This document shows positions 1-12,303 of a stretch of DNA of 64,000 nt, piece by piece; positions within the stretch are counted from its first letter, which is position 1; each line of letters starts with the position of its first letter. Position numbers and translations under genes: made by a program. This stretch comes from Calliopsis andreniformis (taxonomy: Eukaryota > Arthropoda > Insecta > Hymenoptera > Andrenidae): assembly GCF_051401765.1 (NCBI RefSeq), contig NW_027480482.1, forward strand, positions 124,001-188,000, in the 5' to 3' direction. The notes beneath the pieces were generated by a model that was not told where the DNA came from, did not search any database, and saw only the letters and a program-made list of their open reading frames with translations.

Positions 1-610
1 TGAGAATTGAGGATTGATGTTTGAGCATTGAGGATTGAGGACTGAGGATTGAGGATTGAGTATTGAAGATTGAGGATTGATGATTGAGGATTGAGAATTG
101 AAGATTGAGGATTGAGGATTGAGGATTGAAGATTGAGTATTCAGGATTGAGGGTTGAGTATTGAGGATTGAGGATTGAGGATTGAGTATTGAGGATTGAA
201 GATTGAGGATTGGGGACTGAGGATTGAAGATTGAGGATTGAGGATTGAGTATTGAGGATTGAGGATTGTGGATTGAAGATTCAGTATTGAGGATTGAAGA
301 TTGAGAATTGAGGATTGAGGATTGAGCATTGAGGACTGAGTGTTGAGGTTTGAGTGATGAGAATTGGTGATTGTGGATAGTAGTTTGACGATTGCAGATT
401 GAGTATTGAGTATTGAAAACTGCGAACTGAGGATATTCTATTGGGGATTGAGGATTGACAACTAATTGTTGATGACTGAGGGCTGAAGATTGAGGATTCA
501 GGAATGCGGATTCAGAATTGAGGTTCGAGGACTGAGGATTGAGGATTGAGGATTGAGAATTGAGGATGGAGGATTGAGGATTGAAGATTGAGGATTGGGT
601 ATTGAGGATT
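1..610 (+). repeat. Segmental duplication, copy 1 (offset 1,089 bp)
   Basis: Positions 1-610 correspond to about 1,090-1,700, including anchor 433 against 1,522 and the shared rare GGAATGCGG near 503 and 1,592. Point differences are scattered through the first 100 bp. Part of the same segment recurs at about 7,686-8,050 (offset 7,505, anchor 7,938). Confidence 0.82.
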
Positions 611-1089
611 GAAGAATCAGGATTGAGGATTGAGGATTGAGGATTGAGGATTGAAGATTGAGGATTGAGGATTGAGTGTTGTGGATTGAGGACGAGGACT
701 GAGGGCTGAGTATTGATGTTTGAGGTCTGAGGATTGAGGATTGAGGATTGAGAATTGAGGATTGAGGATTGAGGATTGAAGATTGAGGATTGGGTATTGA
801 GGATTGAAGAATGAGGATTGAGGATTGAGGATTGAGGATTGAGGATTGAAGAAAGAGTATTGAGGATTGAAGATTGAGGATTGGGGATTGAGGATTGAGG
901 ATTGAGGATTGAAGATTGAGGATGTGGGCTGAGGGTTGAGGATTGAGGTTTGAGGACTGAGGGCTGAGGATTGAGGATTGAGAATTGAGGATTCAGGATT
1001 GAGGATTGAGGATTGTGAATGAGGGCTCAGGGCTGAGGATTGAGGTTTGAGTATAGAACCCTGTGAATTCAGGATATTCTATTGAGTAT

Positions 1090-1700
1090 TGAGAACTGAG
1101 GATTGATGGTTGAGTATTGAGGATTGATTATTGGGGATTGAGGATTGAGTATTGAAGATTGAGGATAGATGATTGAGGATTGAGGATTGAGGATTGATGA
1201 TTGAGGATTGAGGATTGAAGATTGAGTATTCAGGATTGAGGGTTGAGGATTGAGGATTGAGGATTGAGGATTGAGTATTGAGGATTGAAGATTGAGGATT
1301 GGGGACTGAGGAATGAAGATTGAGGATTGAGGATTCAGTATTGAGGATTGAGGATTGTGGATTGAAGATTCAGTATTGAGGATTGAAGATTGAGAATTGA
1401 GGATTGAGGATTGAGCATTGAGGACTGAGTGTAGAGGGTTGAGTGATGAGAATTGATGATTGTGGATAGTGGTTTGAAGATTGCAGATTGAGTATTGAGT
1501 ATTGAAAACTGCGAACTGAGGATATTCTATTGAGGATTGAGGATTGACAACTGATTGTTGATGACTGAGGGCTGAAGATTGAGGATTCAGGAATGCGGAT
1601 TCAGAGTTGAGGTTCGAGGACTGAGGATTGAGGATTGAGGATTGAGAATTGAGGATTGAGGATTGAGGATTGACGATTGAGGATTGGGTATTGAGGATTG
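1090..1700 (+). repeat. Segmental duplication, copy 2 of 1-610
   Basis: This matches 1-610 at a constant offset of 1,089 bp through anchor 1,522. The D module anchored at 1,074 lies immediately to the left. The adjoining piece, about 1,740-2,165, is copied at 7,250-7,670 (offset 5,508; both carry the rare ATATTAT anchor at 1,982 and 7,490). Confidence 0.82.
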
Positions 1701-3413
1701 AAGAATGAGGATTGAGGATTGAGGATTGACGATTGAGGATTGAGGATTGAGGATTGAAGAAAGAGTATTGAGGATTGAAGATTGAGGATTGGGGATTGAG
1801 GATTTAGGATTGAGGATTGAAGATTGAGGATGAGGTCTGAGGGTTGAGGATTGAGGTTTGAGGACTGAGGGCTGAGGATTGAGGATAGAGAATTGAGGAT
1901 TGAGGATTGAGGATTGAGGATTGTGAATGAGGGCTCAGGGTTGAGGATTGAGGTTTGAGTATAGAATCCTGAGAATTCAGGATATTATATTAAGTATTGA
2001 GAATTGAGGATTGATGTTTGAGTATTGAGGATTGAGGATTGAGGATTGAGGATTGAGTATTGAAGATTGAGGATTGATGATTGAGGATTGAGGATTGAGG
2101 ATTGAGTATTGAGGATTGAGGATTGAAGATTGAGTATTCAGGATTGAGGGTTGAGGATTTAGGATTGAGGATTGAGGATTGAGGATTGTGGATTGAGGAT
2201 TGATTATTGTGGATTGAAGATTGAGGATTGGGTATTGAGGATTGAACATTGAGGTTTGAGGATTGAGGATTGAGGATTGAGGATTGAGGATTGAAGAATG
2301 AATATTGATGACTGAAGATTGAGGATTGAGGGTTGTGGATTGAGGACGAGGACTGATGGCTGAGTATTGATGTTTGAGGTCTGAGGATTGAGGATTGAGG
2401 ATTGAGAATCGAGGATTGAGGACTGAGGATTGAAGATTGAGGATTGGGTATTGAGGATTGAAGAATGAGGAATGAGGATTGAGGATTGAGGATTGAGGAT
2501 TGAAGAAAGAGTATTGAGGATTGAAGATTGAGGATTGGGGATTGAGGATTGAGGATTGAGGATTGAAGATTGAGGATGAGGGCTGAGGGTTGAGGATTGC
2601 GGTTTGAGGACTGAGGGCTGAGGATTGAGGATTGAGGATTGAGCATGAGGGCTGAGGGTTGAGGATTGAGGTCTGAGGACTGAGGACTGGGGATTGAGGA
2701 TTGAGAATTGAGGATTGAGGATTGAGGATTGAAGATTGAGGATTGGGTATTGAGGATTGAAGAATGAGGATTGAGGATTGAGGATAGAGGATTGAGGATT
2801 GAGGATTGAGGATTGAGGATTGAAGATTGAGGATTGGGGATTAAAGATTGAGAATTTAGGATTGAGGATTGATGATTGAGGATTGAAGATTGAGGATTGA
2901 AGATTGAGGATTGGGGACTGAGTGTTGAGGGTTGTGTGATGAGAATTGATGTTTGTGGATAGAGATTTGAAGATTGCAGACTGAGTATTGCGTATTGAAA
3001 GCTCTGAACTGAGGATATTCTATTGAGGACTGAGGATTGACAACTGATTGTTGATGACTGAGGGCTGAAGATTGAGGATTCAGGAATGCGGATTCAGAAT
3101 TGAGGTTCGAGGACTGAGGATTGAGGATTGAGGATTGAGAATTGAGGTTTGAGGATTGAGGATTGAGGATTGAAGATTGAGTATTCAGGATTGAGGATTG
3201 AGGATTGAGGATTGAGGATTGAGGGTTGAGGATTTAGAATTGAGGATTGAGGATTGAAGATTGAGCATTGAGGATTGAAGTTTGAGGATTGAGGATTGAG
3301 GATTGAGGATTGAAGATTGAGGATTGAGGATTGAAGATTGAGGATTGGGTATTGAGGATTGAAGAATGAGGATTGAGGATTGAGGATTGAGGATTGAGGA
3401 TTGAGGATTGAGT

Positions 3414-3468
3414 GTTGTGGATTGAGGACGAGGACTGAGGGCTGAGTATTGATGTTTGAGGTCTGAGG
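3414..3468 (+). repeat. Word B, representative copy (6-bp unit ACGAGG)
   Basis: B runs GTTGTGG, ATTGAGG, then the short 6-bp unit ACGAGG at 3,428-3,433, then ACTGAGG, GCTGAGT, ATTGATG, TTTGAGG and TCTGAGG. The missing base shifts the heptamer phase by one. Tandem B pairs lie 195 bp apart at 3,428 and 3,623 and again at 4,300 and 4,495, as expected for 28 units of which one is 6 bp. Many further copies occur through the window. A subfamily reads GCACGAGG followed by TCTCAGG (about 11,975, 23,475, 26,187, 31,641, 35,325, 39,275 and 53,317) and marks the 3.7-kb block family. Confidence 0.9.
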
Positions 3469-4019
3469 ATTGAGGATTGAGGATTGAGAATTGAGGATTG
3501 AGGATTGAGGATTGAAGATTGAGGATTCGGTATTGAGGATTGAAGAATGAGTATTGAGGATTGAGGATTGAGGATTGAGGATTGAAGATTGAGGATTGAG
3601 GATTGAGTGCTGTGGATTGAGGACGAGGACTGAGGGCTGAGTATTGATGTTTGAGGTCTGAGGATTGAGGATTGAGGATTGAGAATTGAGGATTGAGGAT
3701 TGAGGATTGAAGATTGAGGATTGGGTATTGAGGATTGAAGAATGAGGATTGAGGATTGAGGATTGAGCATTGTGACTGAGTGCTCAGGGTTGAGGATTGA
3801 GGTTTGAGTGTAGAACCCTGAGAATTCAGGATGTTCTATTGAGTATTGTGAATTGAGGATTGATGGTTGAGTATTGAGGATTGAGGATTGAGGATTGAGG
3901 ATTGAGTATTGAAGATTGAGGATTGATGATTGAGGATTGAGGATTGAGGATTGAGGATTGAGGATTGAGGATTGAAGATTGAGTATTCAGGTTTGAGGGT
4001 TGAGGATTGAGGATTGAGG

Positions 4020-6255
4020 ATTGAGGATTGAGGATTGAGGATTGAGGATTGAAGATTGAGTATTGTGGATTAAAGATTGAGAATTTAGGATTGAGGATTG
4101 ATGATTGAGGATTGAAGATTGAGGATTGAAGATTGAAGATTGGGGACTGAGTGTTGAGGGTTGAGTGATGAGAATTGATGTTTGTGGATAGAGGTTTGAA
4201 GATTGCAGACTGAGTATTGCGTATTGAAAACTCTGAACTGAGGATATTCTATTGAGGATTGAGGATTGAGGATTGAGGATTGAGTATTGTGGATTGAGGA
4301 CGAGGACTGAGGGCTGAGTATTGATGTTTGAGGTCTGAGGATTGAGAATTGAGGATTGAGAATTGAGGATTGAGGATTGAGGATTGAAGATTGAGGATTG
4401 GGTATTGAGGATTGATGAATGAGGATTGAGGATTGAGGATTGAGGATTGAGGATTGAAGATTGAGGATTGAGGACTGAGTGTTGTGGATTGAGGACGAGG
4501 ACTGAGGGCTGAGTATTGATGTTTGAGGACTGAGGATTGAGGATTGAGGATTGAGAATTGAGGATTGAGGATTGAGGATTCAAGATTGAGGATTGGGTAT
4601 TGAGGATTGAGGAATGAGGATAGAGGATTGAGGATTGAGGATTGAGGATTGAAGAAAGAGTATTGAGGATTGAGGATTGAGGATTGAAGATTGAGTATTG
4701 GGGATTAAAGATTGAGAATTGAGGATTGAGGCTTGATGATTGAGGATTTAAGATTGAGTATTGGGGACTGAGTGTTGAGGGTTGAGTGATGAGAATTGAT
4801 GTTTGTGGATAGAGATTTGAAGATTGCAGGTTGAGTATTGAGTATTGAAAGGTGTGAACTATATTCTATTGAGGATTGAGGATTGAGGATTGAAGATTGA
4901 GGATTGGGGACTGAGTGTTGGGGGTTGAGTGATGAGAATTGATGTTTGTGGATAGAGATTTGAAGATTGCAGACTGAGTATTGCGTATTGAAAACTCTGA
5001 ACTGAGGATATTCTATTGAGGATTGGGGATTGACAACTGATTGTTGAGGACTGAGTGCTGAAGATTGAGGATTCAGGATTGAGGATACAGGATTGTGGTT
5101 TGAGGACTGAGGATTGAGGATTGAGGATTGAGGATTGAGGATTGGGGATTGAGGATTGAAGATTGAGGATTGAGTATTGAGGATTGAACATTGAGGTTTG
5201 AGGATTGAGGATTGGGGATTGAGGATTGAGGATTGAAGATTGAATATTGATGATTGAATGTTGAGGATTGAGGATTGAGGGCTGTGGATTGAGGGCGAGG
5301 ACTGAGGGCTGAGTATTGATGTTTGAGGTCTGAGGATTGAGGATTGAGGATTGAGAATTGAGGATTGAGGATTGAGGATTGAAGATTGAGGATTGGGTAT
5401 TGAGGATTGAAGAATGAGGATTGAGGATTGAGGATTGAGGATTGAGGATTGAAGAAAGAGTATCGAGGATTGAAGATTGAGGATTGGGGATTGAGAATTG
5501 AGGATTGAGGATTGAAGATTGAGGATGAGGGCTGAGGGTTGACGATTGAGGTTTGAGGACTGAGGGCTGAGGATTGAGGATTGAGAGTTGAGGATTGAGG
5601 ATTGAGGATTGAGGATTGTGAATGAGGGCTCAGGGTTGAGGATTGAGGTTTGAGTATAGAATCCTGAGAATTAAGGATATTCTATTGAGTATTGAGAATT
5701 GACGATTGATGGTTGAGTATTGAGGATTGAGTATTGAGGATAGAGGGTTGAGTATTGAAGATTGAGGATTGATGATTGAGGATTGAGGTTTGAGGATTGA
5801 GGATTGAGGATTGAGGATTGAAGATTGAGTATTCAGGATTGAGGATTGAAGATTGAGGATTGGGGATTGAGGATTGAAGATTGAGGATTGAGGATTGAGG
5901 ATTGAGGATTGAGTATTGAAGATTGAAGATTGATGATTGAGGATTGAGGATTGAGGATTGAGGAATGAGGATTGAGGATTGAAGATTGAGTATTCAGGAT
6001 TGAGGATTGAGGATTGAGGATTGAGGATTGAGGGTTGAGGATTGAGAATTGAGGATTGAGGATTGAAGACTGAGCATTGAGGATTGAAGTTTGAGGATTG
6101 AGGATTGAGGATTGAGGATTGAGGATTGAAGATTGAGCATGAGGGCTGAGGGTTGAGGATTGAGGTTTGAGGACTGAGGACTGAGGGTTGAGGATTGAGA
6201 ATTGAGGATTGAGGATTGACGATTGAAGATTGAGGATTGCGTATTGAGGATTGAG
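4020..6255 (+). repeat. 2.2-kb segmental duplication, copy 1
   Basis: This segment corresponds to 9,718-11,950. Anchors 4,244, 4,861 and 5,008 pair with 9,942, 10,559 and 10,706 at exactly 5,698 bp. Anchor 5,677 pairs with 11,368 at 5,691, so one heptamer was lost or gained in between. Both copies share a 4-bp deletion directly before the anchor at 4,861 and 10,559 (GAACT joined straight to ATATTCT), which the related copy at 8,469 lacks. Confidence 0.9.
5615..5718 (+). repeat. Module D, representative copy (left-domain variant)
   Basis: D joins a C-like start (6-bp ATGAGG, then GCTCAGG) to an A-like anchor. Diagnostic heptamers are TTTGAGT, ATAGAAT, CCTGAGA and ATTAAGG or ATTCAGG directly before ATATTCT, followed by ATTGAGT and ATTGAGA and then ATTGATG. 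Copies are anchored at 1,074, 1,982 (ATATTAT), 3,831 (ATGTTCT), 5,677, 6,472, 6,639, 7,490 (ATATTAT) and 11,368, with one displaced, diverged copy at 20,558. Eight of nine lie in the first 11.4 kb, so D marks the left domain. It looks like a recombinant or ancestral relative of module A. Confidence 0.88.
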
Positions 6256-9200
6256 GAATGAGGATTGAGGATTGAGGATTGGGGATTGAGGATTGAGGAT
6301 TGAGGATTGAAGATTGAGGATGAGGGATGAGGGTTGACGATTGAGGTTTAAGGACTGAGGGCTGAGGATTGAGGATTGAGAGTTGAGGATTGAGGATTGA
6401 GGATTGAGGATTGTGAATGAGGGCTCAGGGTTGAGGATTGAGGTTTGAGTATAGAATCCTGAGAATTAAGGATATTCTATTGAGTATTGAGAATTGAGGA
6501 TGGATGGTTGAGTATTGAGGATTGAGGATTGGGGATTGAGGATTGAGAATTGAGGATTGAGGATTGAGGATTGAGGATTGTGAATGACGGCTCAGGGCTG
6601 AGGATTGAGGTTTGAGTATAGAATCCTGAGAATTCAGGATATTCTATTGAGTATTGAGAATTGAGGATTCATGGTTGAGTATTGAGGATTGAGTATTGAG
6701 GATTGAGGATTGAGTATTGAAGATTGAGGATTGATGATTGAGGATTGAGGTTTGAGGATTGAGGATTGAGGATTGAGGATTGAAGATTGAGTATTCAGGA
6801 TTGAGGATTGAAGATTGAGGATTGGGGATTGAGGATTGAGGATTGAGGATTGAGGATTGAGGGTTGAGGATTGAGTATTGAAGATTGAGGATTGATGATT
6901 GAGGATTGAGGATAGAGGATTGAGGATTGAGGATTGAGGATTGAGGATTGAAGATTGAGTATTCAGGATTGAGGATTGAGGATTGAGGGTTGAGGATTGA
7001 GGGTTGAGGATTGAGAATTGAGGATTGAGGATTGAAGACTGAGCATTGAGGATTGATGTTTGAGGATTGAGGATTGAGGATTGAGGATTGAGGATTGAAG
7101 ATTGAGCATGAGGGCTGAGGGTTGAGGATTGAGGTTTGAGGACTGAGGACTGAGGGTTGAGGATTGAGAATTGAGGATTGAGGATTGACGATTGAAGATT
7201 GAGGATTGGGTATTGAGGATTGAGGAATGAGGATTGAGGATTGAGGATTGAGGATTGAGGATTGAAGATTGTGTATTGAGGATTGAAGATTGAGGATTGG
7301 GGATTGAGGATTTAGGATTGAGGATTGTAGATTGAGGATGAGGTCTGAGGGTTGAGGATTCAGGTTTGAGGACTGAGGGCTGAGGATTGAGGATAGAGAA
7401 TTGAGGATTGAGGATTGAGGATTGAGGATTGCGAATGAGGGCTCAGGGTTGAGGATTGAGGTTTGAGTATAGAATCCTGAGAATTCAGGATATTATATTG
7501 AGTATTGAGAATTGAGGATTGATGTTTGAGTATTGAGGATTGAGGATTGAGGATTGAGGATTGAGTATTGAAGATTGAGGATTGATGATTGAGGATTGAG
7601 GATTGAGGATTGAGTATTGAGGATTGAGGATTGAAGATTGAGTATTCAGGATTGAGGGTTGAGGATTTAGGATTGAGGATTGAGGATTCTGTATTGAGGA
7701 TTGAAGATTGAGGATTGGGGACTGAGGATTGAAGATTGAGGATTGAGGATTGAGTATTGAGGATTGAGGATTGTTGATTGAAGATTCAGTATTGAGGATT
7801 GAAGATTGAGAATTGAGGATTGAGGATTGAGCCTTGAGGACTGAGTGTTGAGGTTTGAGTGATGAGAATTGATGAATGTGGATAGTGGTTTGAAGATTGC
7901 AGATTGAGTATTGAGTATTGAAAACTGCGAACTGAGGATATTCTATTGAGGATTGAGGATTGACAACTCATTGTTGAGGACTGAGTGCTGAAGATTGAGG
8001 ATTCAGGAATGCGGATTCAGAATTGAGGTTCGAGGACTGAGGATTGAGGATTGAAGATTGAGTAATGAGGATTGAAGATTCAGGATTGAGGATTGAGGAT
8101 TGAGGATTGACTATGAGGGCTGAGGGTTGAGGATTGAGGTTTGAGGACTGAGGACTGAGGATTGAGGATTGAGAATTGAGGATTGAGGATTGAGGATTGA
8201 AGATTGAGGATTGGGTATTGAGGATTGAAGAATGAGGATTGAGGATTGAGGATTGTGGATTGAGGATTGAGGATTGAGGATTGAGGACTGAAGATTGCGT
8301 ATTGGGGATTAAAGATAGAGAATTGAGGATTGAGGCTTGATGATTTAGGATTTAAGATTGAGGATTGGGGACTGAGTGTTGAGGGTTGAGTGATGAGAAT
8401 TGATGTTTGTGGATAGAGATTTGAAGATTGCAGGTTGAGTATTGAGTATTGAAAGGTGTGAATTGATGATATTCTATTGAGGATTGAGAATTCAGTATTG
8501 AAGATTGAGGATTGGGGACTGAGTGTTGAGGGTTGCGTGATGAGAATTGATGTTTGTGGATAGAGATTTGAAGATTGCAGACTGAGTATTGCGTATTGAA
8601 AACTCTGAACTGAGGATATTCTATTGAGGATTGAGGATTGACAACTGATTGTTGAGGACTGAGTGCTGAAGATTGAGGATTCAGGATTGAGGATTCAGGA
8701 TTGTGGTTTGAGGACTGAGGATTGAGGATTGAGGATTGAGGTTTGAGGATTGAGGATTGAAGATTGAGGATTGAGTATTGAGGATTGAACATTGAGGTTT
8801 GAGGATTGAGGATTGGGGATTGAGGATTGAGGATTGAAGATTGAATATTGATGATTGAAGGTTGAGGATTGAGGATTGAGGGCTGTGGATTGAGGACGAG
8901 GACTGAGGGCTGAGTATTGATGATTGAGGTCTGAGGATTGAGGATTGAGGATTGAGAATTGAGTATTGAGGATTGAGGATTGAAGATAGAGGATTGGGTA
9001 TTGATGATTGAAGAATGAGGATTGAGGATTGACGATTGAGGATTGAGGATTGAAGAAAGAGTATTGAGGATTGAAGATTGAGGATTGGGGATTGAGGATT
9101 GAGGATTGAGGATTGAAGATTGAGGATGAGGGCTGAGGGTTGACGATTGAGGTTTGAGGACTGAGGGCTGAGGATTGAGGATTGAGAGTTGAGGATTGAG

Positions 9201-9717
9201 GATTGATGGTTGAGTATTGAGGATTGAGGATTGAGGATTGAGGATTGAGTATTGAAGATTGAGGATTGATGGTTGAGGATTGAGGTTTGAGGATTGAGGA
9301 TTGAGGATTGAGGATTGAAGATTGAGTATTCAGGATTGAGTATTGAGGATTGAGGATTGAGGATTGAGGGTTGAGGATTGAGAATTGAGGATTGAGGATT
9401 GAAGATTGAGCATTGAGTATTGAAGTTTGAGGATTGAGGATTGAGGATTGAGGATTGAAGATTGAGGATTGAGGATTGAAGATTGAGGATTGGGTATTGA
9501 GGATTGAAGAATGAGGATTGAGGATTGATGATTGAGGATGAAAGCTGAGGATTGAGGACTGAGGATTGAGGATGAGGGCTGAGGGTTGAGGATTGAGGTC
9601 TGAGGACTGAGGACTGAGGATTGGGGATCGAGAATTGAGGATTGAGGATTGAGGATTGAAGATTGAGGATTGGGTATTGAGGATTGAAGAATAAGGATTG
9701 AGGATTGATGATTGAGG

Positions 9718-11950
9718 ATTGAGGATTGAGGATTGAGGATTGAGGATTGAAGATTGAGTATTGTGGATTAAAGATTGAGAATTTAGGATTGAGGATTGAT
9801 GATTGAGGATTGAAGATTGAGGATTGAAGATTGAAGATTGGGGACTGAGTGTTGAGGGTTGAGTGATGAGAATTGATGTTTGTGGATAGAGGTTTGAAGA
9901 TTGCAGACTGAGTATTGCGTATTGAAAACTCTGAACTGAGGATATTCTATTGAGGATTGAGGATTGAGGATTGAGGATTGAGTGTTGTGGATTGAGGACG
10001 AGGACTGAGGGCTGAGTATTGATGTTTGAGGTCTGAGGATTGAGAATTGAGGATTGAGAATTGAGGATTGAGGATTGAGGATTGAAGATTGAGGATTGGG
10101 TATTGAGGATTGATGAATGAGGATTGAGGATTGAGGATTGAGGATTGAGGATTGAAGATTGAGGATTGAGGACTGAGTGTTGTGGATTGAGGACGAGGAC
10201 TGAGGGCTGAGTATTGATGTTTGAGGACTGAGGATTGAGGATTGAGGATTGAGAATTGAGGATTGAGGATTGAGGATTCAAGATTGAGGATTGGGTATTG
10301 AGGATTGAGGAATGAGGATAGAGGATTGAGGATTGAGGATTGAGGATTGAAGAAAGAGTATTGAGGATTGAGGATTGAGGATTGAAGATTGAGTATTGGG
10401 GATTAAAGATTGAGAATTGAGGATTGAGGCTTGATGATTGAGGATTTAAGATTGAGGATTGGGGACTGAGTGTTGAGGGTTGAGTGATGAGAATTGATGT
10501 TTGTGGATAGAGATTTGAAGATTGCAGGTTGAGTATTGAGTATTGAAAGGTGTGAACTATATTCTATTGAGGATTGAGGATTGAGGATTGAAGATTGAGG
10601 ATTGGGGACTGAGTGTTGGGGGTTGAGTGATGAGAATTGATGTTTGTGGATAGAGATTTGAAGATTGCAGACTGAGTATTGCGTATTGAAAACTCTGAAC
10701 TGAGGATATTCTATTGAGGATTGGGGATTGACAACTGATTGTTGAGGACTGAGTGCTGAAGATTGAGGATTCAGGATTGAGGATACAGGATTGTGGTTTG
10801 AGGACTGAGGATTGAGGATTGAGGATTGAGGATTGGGGATTGAGGATTGAAGATTGAGGATTGAGTATTGAGGATTGAACATTGAGGTGTGAGGATTGAG
10901 GATTGGGGATTGAGGATTGAGGATTGAAGATTGAATATTGATGATTGAATGTTGAGGATTGAGGATTGAGGGCTGTGGATTGAGGGCGAGGACTGAGGGC
11001 TGAGTATTGATGTTTGAGGTCTGAGGATTGAGGATTGAGGATTGAGAATTGAGGATTGAGGATTGAGGATTGAAGATTGAGGATTGGGTATTGAGGATTG
11101 AAGAATGAGGATTGAGGATTGAGGATTGAGGATTGAGGATTGAAGAAAGAGTATCGAGGATTGAAGATTGAGGATTGGGGATTGAGAATTGAGGATTGAG
11201 GATTGAAGATTGAGGATGAGGGCTGAGGGTTGACGATTGAGGTTTGAGGACTGAGGGCTGAGGATTGAGGATTGAGAGTTGAGGATTGAGGATTGAGGAT
11301 TGAGGATTGTGAATGAGGGCTCAGGGTTGAGGATTGAGGTTTGAGTATAGAATCCTGAGAATTAAGGATATTCTATTGAGTATTGAGAATTGACGATTGA
11401 TGGTTGAGTATTGAGGATTGAGTATTGAGGATTGAGGGTTGAGTATTGAAGATTGAGGATTGATGATTGAGGATTGAGGTTTGAGGATTGAGGATTGAGG
11501 ATTGAGGATTGAAGATTGAGTATTCAGGATTGAGGATTGAAGATTGAGGATTGGGGATTGAGGATTGAAGATTGAGGATTGAGGATTGAGGATTGAGGAT
11601 TGAGTATTGAAGATTGAGGATTGATGATTGAGGATTGAGGATTGAGGATTGAGGAATGAGGATTGAGGATTGAAGATTGAGTATTCAGGATTGAGGATTG
11701 AGGATTGAGGATTGAGGATTGAGGGTTGAGGATTGAGAATTGAGGATTGAGGATTGAAGACTGAGCATTGAGGATTGAAGTTTGAGGATTGAGGATTGAG
11801 GATTGAGGATTGAGGATTGAAGATTGAGCATGATGGCTGAGGGTTGAGGATTGAGGTTTGAGGACTGAGGACTGAGGGTTGAGGATTGAGAATTGAGGAT
11901 TGAGGATTGACGATTGAAGATTGAGAATTGCGTATTGAGGATTGAGGATT
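9718..11950 (+). repeat. 2.2-kb segmental duplication, copy 2
   Basis: Copy of 4,020-6,255 (offset 5,698, falling to 5,691). Its right end coincides with the change from the left domain to the 3.7-kb block family, so it probably contains or abuts the junction of an old rearrangement. Confidence 0.9.
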
Positions 11951-12261
11951 GAGGATTGAGGGTTGTGGATTGAGCACGAGGTCTCAGGGATGAGTATTGA
12001 CGCTTGATTTCTGAGGATTGAGGATTGAGGATTGAGAATTGAGGATTGAGGAATGAGGATTGAAGATTGAGGATTGGGAATTGAGGATTGAAGGATGAGG
12101 ATTGAGGATTGAGGATTGAGTATTGAGGATTGAAGATTGAGTATTGAGGATTGAAGATTGAGGATTGAGGATTGGGTATTGAAGATTGAGTATTTGGGAC
12201 TGAGGATTGAATATTGAGGATTGATGATTGAGCATTGAGGGTTCAGGATTGAGGACTGAGG

Positions 12262-12303
12262 ATTGAAGATTGAGGATTGGGTATTGAGGATTGAAGAATG
12301 AGG
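12262..12303 (+). repeat. Word E, representative copy (ATTGGGT word)
   Basis: This 42-bp word contains ATTGAAG, ATTGAGG, ATTGGGT, ATTGAGG, ATTGAAG and AATGAGG in that order. It recurs dozens of times, usually just before a run of plain ATTGAGG units. It shows that the order of variants is copied as words, so the array grew by duplicating multi-unit segments and not by single-heptamer slippage alone. Confidence 0.9.

Larger units (their letters stand above)
1..11950 (+). repeat. Left satellite domain with D modules
   Basis: Anchors lie at 433, 1,074, 1,522, 1,982, 3,015, 3,831, 4,244, 4,861, 5,008, 5,677, 6,472, 6,639, 7,490, 7,938, 8,469, 8,616, 9,942, 10,559, 10,706 and 11,368. The domain is set apart by its eight D modules and by A subtypes not used further right: one with GCGAACT before the anchor (433, 1,522, 7,938), one with CTCTGAACT (3,015, 4,244, 5,008, 8,616, 9,942, 10,706) and one with AGGTGTGAA (4,861, 8,469, 10,559). 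The last two form close pairs 147 bp apart. The right edge is placed near 11,950, where the repeat of 4.0-6.25 kb stops and the 3.7-kb block family begins. Confidence 0.85.
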
